Below, piece after piece: positions 1 to 6,438 of a stretch of DNA of 7,371 nt. The translations under genes and the position numbers were made by a program. The first letter of the stretch is position 1. Every line of letters begins with the position of its first letter. The notes under the pieces were generated by a model. The model did not search any database and was not told the DNA's origin. It saw only the letters and a program-made list of their open reading frames with translations. The stretch comes from an uncultured Lentisphaeria bacterium (GTDB taxonomy: Bacteria > Verrucomicrobiota > Lentisphaeria > Victivallales > Victivallaceae): contig CALABZ010000176.1 in assembly GCA_937888615.1 (NCBI GenBank), forward strand, positions 1 through 7,371, read 5' to 3'.

Positions 1-2
1 TG

Positions 3-284
3 CGGCTAACACACACAGTCGGACGTCGTCGACCTCCTCCCCCCCGCGGCGGAAGGGGGATCAATCATCGGGATCGCCGCAATCCGGGAGGTGCTCCACT
101 GCAAGAGATGTCGAAGGAAGAACAGGCGCAACTTGAACGTCAACGGGAAGCTGAACTTGAAAAGGCGAAGCCGTTTTATGAGAGAAAAAATTACGGTAGG
201 GTCTTTTTCGGTGGCGATATTGTTCCTGTGCTGGCCAAGTTCACGGTCGATTATGTGGTGTATGTAACTGAAGAGATGAAATAA
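3..284 (+). CDS. C-terminal fragment of an unidentified, possibly pilus-assembly (Amuc_1100/PilO-position) protein
   Basis: This frame is open from the left edge to a TAA at 282-284, so the gene starts outside the window and about 93 C-terminal residues are visible. The visible part begins with an Arg/Pro/Gly-rich low-complexity stretch (bases about 24-95). A highly charged Glu/Lys/Arg/Gln helix follows, beginning at the Met codon at 108. The last ~30 residues are hydrophobic and beta-prone (pattern FFGGDIVPVLAKFTVDYVVY) and end in a short acidic tail. The stop lies 14 nt before the next gene, with that gene's ribosome binding site in between, so the two are very likely co-transcribed. I do not recognise the fragment by sequence. 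In Akkermansia the gene next to the Amuc_1099-like gene on this side is Amuc_1100, a PilO-like pilus-associated protein, and that position is the only basis for the suggested role. An internal start at 108 giving a 58-residue protein is possible but has no good ribosome binding site. Confidence 0.55.
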   Translation, partial: RLTHTVGRRRPPPPRGGRGINHRDRRNPGGAPLQEMSKEEQAQLERQREAELEKAKPFYERKNYGRVFFGGDIVPVLAKFTVDYVVYVTEEMK

Positions 285-290
285 CGGAGG
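285..290 (+). promoter_or_regulatory. Shine-Dalgarno site for the TTG-started membrane protein gene
   Basis: CGGAGG lies directly after the upstream stop codon, with 8 nt between GGAGG and the TTG at 299. No in-frame ATG occurs before the predicted transmembrane helix; the first lies inside it. This site therefore decides the rare TTG start. Confidence 0.75.
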
Positions 291-298
291 GACCAACT

Positions 299-1477
299 TT
301 GCAATTCCTGGCTAAACATTATGAGAAAATAATTCTGGCATTTCTGCTGTTTTTATTTGGTCTTTCCATGGTTTATCTGGTTGTGATTATTTCATCGGCC
401 GATGCACTGAAAAAAGAAGACTTGGAAATCAAGCCGCGCAAAGCCGATTGGAGAGAAATGTACAAAATCGACTTTAACAGCGACGAGTTTGTAATCAATG
501 CGGCTTTTTTGAAAGGGACCGAGTGGAAAGAGGCGACAAATCGTGGTAATTTGCCGTTTTTCAGCGATATGCTGATCATGGCTGCGACTTCGCGTTGCCC
601 CCACTGCCAGAAATTTACCCCGCTTTATTATTATAACGTTGTCCACAAATGTCCGTTTTGCGGTGGGGAGTTGCCTACGCCTCCGCCTCCGCCTCCGCCT
701 CCTCCGCCGCCGCCGCCGGGTGACATGGACGCGGATGGAATCAAAGATGTGGATGAGGAAAAATGGGGATTGAATGCGCGTGATCCTTCCGATGCCAACG
801 ACGACATGGATGGCGACGGCTTCAGTAACCTGTTTGAATATAAAGAAGGGACCGACCTGAAAGATCCGAAGAGCCATCCGGCTATGTATAAGCGTTTGTT
901 TATCTCCAATATCCGTCCGTCCGAACTGGATCCGGTCTTGATGAAAGTTTCCGCTGTCGGCGCGGACAAGAGCAAGTGGGATATTCAAATCAACACCAAC
1001 GGGGGTACCAGAACCCGGTTCCTGCTGCTTGGCGATACAATCAACCTTGAACCGCGTCGTTCCTACCGGATCGTTGATGTCATCTCTGATGTCAAGACGA
1101 TTAAAGACGGTAATTTTGAAGTTCAGCGCGACGAATCGAAAATCATCTGTGAATCGGACGATAAGGATAAATTGTCCGTGACCATGCAGGTCGGCAAAGC
1201 AACATATTCTCCGTTGCCCAAGGCGTTCCTTACCGATATCGCCACCGAAAAAGAGTTCGGAGTGGAAATCGGAGACCGTTTCCGGGTCGGCAATCAGGTG
1301 ACTGGTATCACCGAATACACGGTCCGGGGGATCGATATCAATAAGAAAGAAGTGACGGTGACTGCGTCGAGAGGCCGGAGAGGCATCATTACGACAGAGC
1401 AGCTTTTCAAATTGAACAAGAAGAGCGCCCCCCTCGGAGCAGAGGATCCTGCGATGATGGGCATACCGGGAATTTAG
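299..1477 (+). CDS. Amuc_1099-like pilus-system membrane protein with CxxC pair, polyproline spacer and TSP3-like calcium loops
   Basis: This 392-residue protein probably links the inner membrane to the secretins encoded downstream. A short N-terminus is followed by one hydrophobic helix (residues about 11-32), giving a single-span topology that most plausibly places the rest in the periplasm. Residues 100-103 (CPHC) and 118-121 (CPFC) form a zinc-ribbon-like CxxC-x14-CxxC pair. Prolines 128-140 are uninterrupted. Residues 142-190 carry Asp-rich loops (DMDADGIKD and DDMDGDGFSN) typical of thrombospondin type 3/EF-hand-like calcium sites. The remaining ~200 residues look beta-rich, with two similar blocks (around 'GDTINLEPRRSYRIVDV' and 'GDRFRVGNQVTGITEYTVRGI') recalling the PilP/GspC periplasmic homology-region fold. 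That comparison is inference. The start is a TTG with a strong ribosome binding site. Position directly before a secretin gene matches pilP before pilQ, and Amuc_1099 next to Amuc_1098 in Akkermansia. Exact family membership rests on memory of that cluster, not on a search. Confidence 0.75.
   Translation: MQFLAKHYEKIILAFLLFLFGLSMVYLVVIISSADALKKEDLEIKPRKADWREMYKIDFNSDEFVINAAFLKGTEWKEATNRGNLPFFSDMLIMAATSRCPHCQKFTPLYYYNVVHKCPFCGGELPTPPPPPPPPPPPPPGDMDADGIKDVDEEKWGLNARDPSDANDDMDGDGFSNLFEYKEGTDLKDPKSHPAMYKRLFISNIRPSELDPVLMKVSAVGADKSKWDIQINTNGGTRTRFLLLGDTINLEPRRSYRIVDVISDVKTIKDGNFEVQRDESKIICESDDKDKLSVTMQVGKATYSPLPKAFLTDIATEKEFGVEIGDRFRVGNQVTGITEYTVRGIDINKKEVTVTASRGRRGIITTEQLFKLNKKSAPLGAEDPAMMGIPGI
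680..718 (+). repeat. CCT/CCG codon repeat encoding 13 consecutive prolines
   Basis: Thirteen proline codons run without interruption: alternating CCT/CCG first, then five CCG. The tract separates the cysteine motif from the calcium-loop segment. It is in frame, so slippage by whole codons would change only spacer length. Confidence 0.95.
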
Positions 1478-1504
1478 GTTGAAATTAAGATATAAAATAC
1501 GTTT

Positions 1505-1509
1505 AAGGA
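1505..1509 (+). promoter_or_regulatory. Shine-Dalgarno site for secretin 1
   Basis: AAGGA sits 8 nt before the ATG at 1518. The in-frame TTG at 1479 has no comparable site and would put 13 basic residues before the signal peptide, so this site favours 1518 as the true start. Confidence 0.65.
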
Positions 1510-1517
1510 TGGTGACT

Positions 1518-4022
1518 ATGGAATTCAAAAAAGCTGATGCTTTGCGAACTGTATGGGGACTGTTTCTCTGTATTGTTTGTATGGGAGGGGGCATACTTCC
1601 CGTAAACGCTCAGGAAACTGCCGGCGACAAAAAGCTGAACGAAGAAATCAATACTTTGCGGACTCAATACAGCGATGAATTGAAAGCTGTCGAAGACAAA
1701 ATGGCCAAAGCCCGGACCGCTTCCAGTGAGAAAAAGTTTGATGAAGCGATGAGTTTGTATTCCAGCGCCCAGGAAACATTGCAGAAAATGGACGGTGATT
1801 ACGCCGCCAGGGTTCGTCGCCGCCTTGATAATGAAATGTCTAATTTCCGCGCCGATTGGTCCGGATATGTTCTGCAGCGCGCACAGTCTGAATTCCAGAA
1901 TGAAAAGTTTGAAGACGCTATCAACTTTGCCTCCGAGTCCGCGCTGATCGACTCCAGGCGCGGCAAGGCCGCCCAGAAATTGATTGATTTGTGCCGTCAG
2001 GAACAGAAAGCCAAAGGCTTTGCCCGCAATACGTCGATTGAAGTCTTCAACCCCGAATATAAGAGTCGTGAGGAAAAAATCGATAAATTGTACCGTGAGG
2101 CCGTGGTCTTTTATAATAACCGCAGATACGATGACGCGCGGGGCCGGTTGGAGGAAATTTATCTGTATGATCCTTTCAATATAAAAGCGAATAATCTGCT
2201 GGAAAAATGCTATCGTCAACTCTATAAATACGGCTTGTACCGTCATGAGACCGATCTTGACGGCATGGTTGCTTATAATACCTGGGAATGGATCGAAGGG
2301 GTTCCGCCGGTTGTCAGCGAACGCGCTATTTCCTCCACCCCCAACGTGAAAACCACATCTCCGGCCGAAAACCATTCCAAGCTGGAATCAATTATTTTCC
2401 CCAACGTGGAATTCGATGACGCCGACATCTACTCGGTAATCCGTTATCTGGATCGCGGTGCCAAACGCTATGACCCCGAGAAAAACAATATCAGCATTAT
2501 TCCGGGATTTGACAATGTGGTCGCTGCGACGTTGCCGAGAGTCACCATGAGCTTCTCGCGGATTCCTTTGAGCGAAGTCCTCCGGTATCTGTGCAAACTT
2601 GTCGGGCTTAAGTTTAAAATGGTACAGAACACGGTCGAAATCGGCCCTCAGGTCGATGATATGGAAACCCGTTATTTCAATATCAGTACCGAGTTGATTT
2701 CGAATATCAAGGTCGGAGGCGATTCCGGTGCAGGAGGCGGCGGTGGTGGTGCGGCTGCCGGTTTTGGCGGTGCTGCCGGTGCTGCCGGTGCTGCCGGCGG
2801 TGGTGAAGGCGGAGCGTTCGATTTTGGTGGCGGAGATGCCGGCGGGGATGCATCCGCCAAGAGCAAAATCAGCCCTCAGGCCTTGATTGCATATTTTGAA
2901 CGTTGCGGTATTAATTTTGGAGAAGGGGCTTCAATCGGTTACGATACCCGTAGCGGGAAGTTGATTGTCACCAACACAATTGAAAACTTGCGCAAGACGG
3001 ATGAACTGCTTCGTCAGTTGGATTCCATCAAATTCCAGATGGTCCAGATTGAGATGAAGATTGTGGAAATCAATCAGAAAGACGTCAATGAGCTTGGTTT
3101 CGACTGGGTTTTCAATATTCCGGGGACATCAGGCGGCGGCACTGAAGATAGCCAGACATGGACGATCAACAAGTCCACCACTGACTGGTCGCAGGGGAAT
3201 CCGCTCCGTTATTATACGGCGGACAATGCGAATGCCATTGCATCTACCACGAACCTTGCAAGTTCCAACTACAAATTATTGAATGACTTCAAAATCTTCC
3301 CGAACTTCGGACAGTCGATCTTCGGGGAAGGCATGGATGTGAATCTGTCGCTGTCCGTGAACGCGATTGCCCAGGATACCCGTACTGAAACGTTGTCCGC
3401 TCCGAAAATTCTGACCAGCAGTGGTTCGCAGGCCATGATCAAGATGATCGAACAGCGTTATTACGCGGAAGACTGGGAGGAACCGGAAACGTCCGTCAGC
3501 GGAAATAACGTGTCGATCCGTCCGCCGACTCCGGAGTGGGGAGAGGCCAGACAGATCGGTATCACGATGAATGTGCTTCCCGTGGTCAGTCCCGACAATT
3601 TCACGATTGAACTTCATTTACAGCCGGTGATTACTGCGTTCCTCGGCGAAGATATTTACCCTGTGGCGATCAAAACCTGGCGTACCCAGGCTGACGGGAC
3701 TAAGATCGACCAGCGGTCCCAGGATACCGAAATCAAAATGCCGCGTTTTTCGGAACGTTCGATTGATGTGCACGTCAAAGTGTATAACGGCGAAACCATT
3801 GTTGTCGGCGGTATGATTCAGAACCAGAATGTTAACCGCAACGACAAATGGCCGATCATCGGTGAAGTTCCGATTCTCGGCCGGTTGTTCAGCAGCCAAT
3901 TGGCTTTGATGGAAAAGACCAACATGCTGATATTCGTGACTACCAGACTTGTCAATACAGACGGCAAACCTGTTCCCGGACCGAATGAAGACGGACGCGG
4001 GCTGCCGGATTTCAATCGATAA
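1518..4022 (+). CDS. Secretin 1: Amuc_1098-type (PilQ/GspD-like) outer-membrane pore protein
   Basis: This 834-residue secretin should form the outer-membrane channel of a type IV pilus- or type II secretion-like system. From the ATG at 1518: signal peptide about 1-31 with a predicted VNA|QE cleavage; a charged helical, TPR-like region about 35-245; the W-x-W motif (W256, W258) seen in Amuc_1098-type proteins; an N0/STN-like domain about 293-378 ('SFSRIPLSEVLRYLCKLVGL'); a Gly/Ala-rich linker about 400-447; an N1/NolW-like domain about 455-503 ending in 'LIVTNTIENLRKTDELLRQLD' split by its usual helix; and the secretin domain about 507-813. The barrel shows the hallmark 'GETIVVGGMI' and 'IGEVPILGRLF'. 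The protein ends in RGLPDFNR. It starts 40 nt after the membrane-linker gene and ends 19 nt before a paralogue. Secretin identity is firm; the exact machine (pilus or secretion) is not decided by this sequence. A 13-residue longer form from TTG 1479 is less likely. Confidence 0.92.
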   Translation: MEFKKADALRTVWGLFLCIVCMGGGILPVNAQETAGDKKLNEEINTLRTQYSDELKAVEDKMAKARTASSEKKFDEAMSLYSSAQETLQKMDGDYAARVRRRLDNEMSNFRADWSGYVLQRAQSEFQNEKFEDAINFASESALIDSRRGKAAQKLIDLCRQEQKAKGFARNTSIEVFNPEYKSREEKIDKLYREAVVFYNNRRYDDARGRLEEIYLYDPFNIKANNLLEKCYRQLYKYGLYRHETDLDGMVAYNTWEWIEGVPPVVSERAISSTPNVKTTSPAENHSKLESIIFPNVEFDDADIYSVIRYLDRGAKRYDPEKNNISIIPGFDNVVAATLPRVTMSFSRIPLSEVLRYLCKLVGLKFKMVQNTVEIGPQVDDMETRYFNISTELISNIKVGGDSGAGGGGGGAAAGFGGAAGAAGAAGGGEGGAFDFGGGDAGGDASAKSKISPQALIAYFERCGINFGEGASIGYDTRSGKLIVTNTIENLRKTDELLRQLDSIKFQMVQIEMKIVEINQKDVNELGFDWVFNIPGTSGGGTEDSQTWTINKSTTDWSQGNPLRYYTADNANAIASTTNLASSNYKLLNDFKIFPNFGQSIFGEGMDVNLSLSVNAIAQDTRTETLSAPKILTSSGSQAMIKMIEQRYYAEDWEEPETSVSGNNVSIRPPTPEWGEARQIGITMNVLPVVSPDNFTIELHLQPVITAFLGEDIYPVAIKTWRTQADGTKIDQRSQDTEIKMPRFSERSIDVHVKVYNGETIVVGGMIQNQNVNRNDKWPIIGEVPILGRLFSSQLALMEKTNMLIFVTTRLVNTDGKPVPGPNEDGRGLPDFNR
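2717..2857 (+). repeat. Gly/Ala-rich linker coding region with three copies of GGTGCTGCC
   Basis: This segment of secretin 1 encodes about 47 residues that are mostly glycine and alanine. It includes three exact 9-bp tandem copies of GGTGCTGCC at 2769-2795, each coding Gly-Ala-Ala, flanked by GGT/GGC runs. It joins the N0 and N1 domains. Secretin 2 has only a short GGGS at the equivalent place. Confidence 0.9.
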
Positions 4023-4027
4023 TACAC

Positions 4028-4032
4028 GGAGG
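4028..4032 (+). promoter_or_regulatory. Shine-Dalgarno site for secretin 2
   Basis: GGAGG lies 9 nt before the ATG at 4042 in the 19-nt gap between the two secretin genes. It favours 4042 over the in-frame ATG at 4057. Confidence 0.75.
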
Positions 4033-4041
4033 ATATATTGA

Positions 4042-6438
4042 ATGATACAGAATTGTATGAAAACATTGGGCTTGATTGTTTTCGGGATCATTTGCGTCAA
4101 TGTTTCGGCACAGCAGAGTGATCTGGTATCCAGCATTAAAACCGATATCCAGGTAACCAAGAATATCTACCAGGAAATCGAAGCAAAGGCTCTCCGATAT
4201 TTCGAACTCGGCAACGAAGCATTTTATCAACGCCAGTATAAAGATGCGGTGGACAGTTACCTGGAAGCGATTACCGTCTATAAATCCCTTGGCGACGGTG
4301 AAAACAACGACGTTTTCAGAAAACGCATTTCGGATTGCCGCGAGCAGATTGCCAAAAGTTATTTTAACTGGGCGGAAGACATGGTGTTGGCGGCTGAAAA
4401 AGAAGCCGCGGCCAAACAATTCACCGAAGCGATCAAGCTGTTGCGTGAAGCAATTCTGATTTATCCCGACTACAAAAAGAAAATCGAAGAACGCATTGCC
4501 CGTTATGAGAAGCTGAAGGAATCAGCTGAGCGTGACCTTGAAGTTCAGGAAGAATTCCTGCTTAAGGACAAAGAAGAAAGAAACTACAATATCCAGCTCC
4601 TCCTGAAACAGGCACGAATCCTGACTGCCAAGGGACGCCTGCAGGAAGCCCGTACCAAGTATGACGAAATTCTGGTCATGGACCCCTATTGTATCGAAGC
4701 GGTTCAGGGGAAACATGCCGTGAATATCCGGATTACGGATGCTGGCGATGAACGTTTTAATAAGCCCGATAATATGAAATATACGGTTGAAGCCATGTGG
4801 AAATGGGCTCATCCAATCAAGGCGTTTGAAATCGATGTCGACAAGAGTGCCTGGATTCAGGTGCCGAAAAATCTGCCCGAAGATAAAATACAGCAGAAAT
4901 TAAAGAGCATCATCATTCCCCGTATCGATTTTGAAGACGTAACCATTCCGACTGCCATCAAATATATCCGTGAACAGAGTAAACTCCATGATCCGGATGG
5001 CGAAGGCGTTAATATTTTCCTGCGTCTCGCCCGTCCCGAAGAAACTGTCGGCGCAGAAGGAAGACCGCAGAACCAGCCCGCGGCAGTTATTCCGCCGACG
5101 GCAGCAGCTCCCCCCGCCGGTTTTGGGGATGAACTCATGACTGAAAACACCACCACGGCTGAAGGCCCTGCGGCGACCAGTGAAACGACCCTGAACTTTG
5201 CGTTGAACGACAAGACCCTGCAGGAAGCCATCTATTTCCTTTGCCGGGCCGCAAACCTGAAAATGCGGGTTGAAAAATACGCTGTGGTTGTGGCTTCCCA
5301 TAACATTCCTCTTGATGACCTCGAAACCAGAGTTTTTCCGCTTGAACAGGCCGCGTTGGCTTCGGTCGGCGGCGGTTCCGATCCGGAAGCGCTCAAACGT
5401 TATTTCACCATTCGCGGTGTTCGTTTCCCGGAAGGAGCCAAAGTTCTCTTCGATCCGAAGCTTAGCCGTTTGATTGCCACGAACACTATCGAAAATCTCC
5501 ATAAAATCGAAGCGGCGGTGTTAAAAGAGCTCGATCAAGTTGACCCGCTGGTCCAAATTCAGGCCAAGTTTGTCGAGATCGAGCAGACTGACTTGAAAGA
5601 ACTCGGTTTTAACTATGCACTTTCCAGAACTATTGGCTCCGGTGAATCCTCGAATGGGAAACTGGAATTCAGCCAGAACAATACGACTTTGCTTCGCAGT
5701 CTCCCCGAGTCGGAATATTCCGGTATGGACCAGTTGTTCTGGTTCAGCCGCTCCTGGAACGGTTATCAGTTCGATATGATGGTCAATGCCGTTGACCAGG
5801 CGGACAACAAAGACATCCTGGCTTCTCCGCGTATCACGACGATGAACAACCAGCCGGCAACCATCAAAATGGTCCGCATCGTCTTCCTGCCGGATGACTA
5901 CAGCGACCCCACAGAAGAAACCCACAACGCCAGCAATGACTCAAGTACCTCGTTTACGGTCTTTATGGCCGGCAGTCCGGAATTTGAAGAAGAACAGCTC
6001 GGGGTGACATGGACGGTTCAGCCGCAGGTGGACCTGGAAGCGCAGACTATCAACATTACCGGCGGGCCGATTATCCGCGACCATGTCGGATGGACCTCGT
6101 ATACTTACAAAGCCGATGCCGACGACTCGCTGTCAACGACCATGAAGCGGCCGATTATTTCAGAACGCCAGATTGATACCAACATTACGATCAAGGATGG
6201 TGAAACCATCGTATTGGGCGGCATCATCAAAGATTCATTTAACAGTGTGGATGACAAGATCCCCTTCCTCGGAGACATTCCGGTGGTTGGGCGTTTCTTC
6301 CAGTCCAAGTACAGCAAGAACATCAAAACCAATTTGTTGATTTTCCTGCATTGCCGTTTAATCAAACCCGATGGTTCCCCGTTCTTCCCGGAAAATTCAG
6401 TGGCCCGCGGCCTGCCCACTTTCCGTGCTGAACAGTAA
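4042..6438 (+). CDS. Secretin 2: diverged Amuc_1098-type paralogue of the preceding secretin
   Basis: This is a second full secretin, 798 residues. The signal peptide is about 1-23 with a predicted VSA|QQ cleavage. Residues about 40-225 are helical with TPR-like units (for example 'ALRYFELGNEAFYQRQYKDA' and 'ARILTAKGRLQEARTKYDEI'). The W-x-W motif is W253/W255. An N0-like domain about 288-418 is interrupted by a Pro/Ala/Thr-rich insertion at about 330-383. An N1/NolW-like domain covers about 449-497 and shares 'TNTIENL' with secretin 1. The secretin domain runs about 503-775, with 'LASPRITTMNNQPATIKMV', 'GETIVLGGII' and 'LGDIPVVGRFF'. The end carries RGLPTF, matching RGLPDF in secretin 1. By eye the last ~60 barrel residues agree at roughly half the positions, while the N-terminal halves align only by pattern, so the duplication is old or strongly diverged. 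It likely forms its own ring or a mixed ring with secretin 1. Confidence 0.92.
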   Translation: MIQNCMKTLGLIVFGIICVNVSAQQSDLVSSIKTDIQVTKNIYQEIEAKALRYFELGNEAFYQRQYKDAVDSYLEAITVYKSLGDGENNDVFRKRISDCREQIAKSYFNWAEDMVLAAEKEAAAKQFTEAIKLLREAILIYPDYKKKIEERIARYEKLKESAERDLEVQEEFLLKDKEERNYNIQLLLKQARILTAKGRLQEARTKYDEILVMDPYCIEAVQGKHAVNIRITDAGDERFNKPDNMKYTVEAMWKWAHPIKAFEIDVDKSAWIQVPKNLPEDKIQQKLKSIIIPRIDFEDVTIPTAIKYIREQSKLHDPDGEGVNIFLRLARPEETVGAEGRPQNQPAAVIPPTAAAPPAGFGDELMTENTTTAEGPAATSETTLNFALNDKTLQEAIYFLCRAANLKMRVEKYAVVVASHNIPLDDLETRVFPLEQAALASVGGGSDPEALKRYFTIRGVRFPEGAKVLFDPKLSRLIATNTIENLHKIEAAVLKELDQVDPLVQIQAKFVEIEQTDLKELGFNYALSRTIGSGESSNGKLEFSQNNTTLLRSLPESEYSGMDQLFWFSRSWNGYQFDMMVNAVDQADNKDILASPRITTMNNQPATIKMVRIVFLPDDYSDPTEETHNASNDSSTSFTVFMAGSPEFEEEQLGVTWTVQPQVDLEAQTINITGGPIIRDHVGWTSYTYKADADDSLSTTMKRPIISERQIDTNITIKDGETIVLGGIIKDSFNSVDDKIPFLGDIPVVGRFFQSKYSKNIKTNLLIFLHCRLIKPDGSPFFPENSVARGLPTFRAEQ

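Noticed and set aside
1479..1517. TTG at 1479 as the start of secretin 1
   Set aside because: It has no Shine-Dalgarno site at proper spacing and would put a basic 13-residue extension before a good signal peptide. The ATG at 1518 has AAGGA 8 nt upstream.
392..1594. Long minus-strand open frame opposite the membrane-linker gene, 400 residues
   Set aside because: It is antisense to a well-supported gene, contains a 15-arginine run that is only the complement of the proline repeat, and shows no recognisable domain or ribosome binding site.
1503..2375. Minus-strand open frame opposite the 5' part of secretin 1
   Set aside because: It is a shadow of the secretin coding frame, with low-plausibility composition and no domain.
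2717..2857. GGT/GCT repeat region as a CRISPR-like or regulatory repeat array
   Set aside because: The units are 9 bp, contiguous, without spacers and in frame. It is a coding low-complexity linker.
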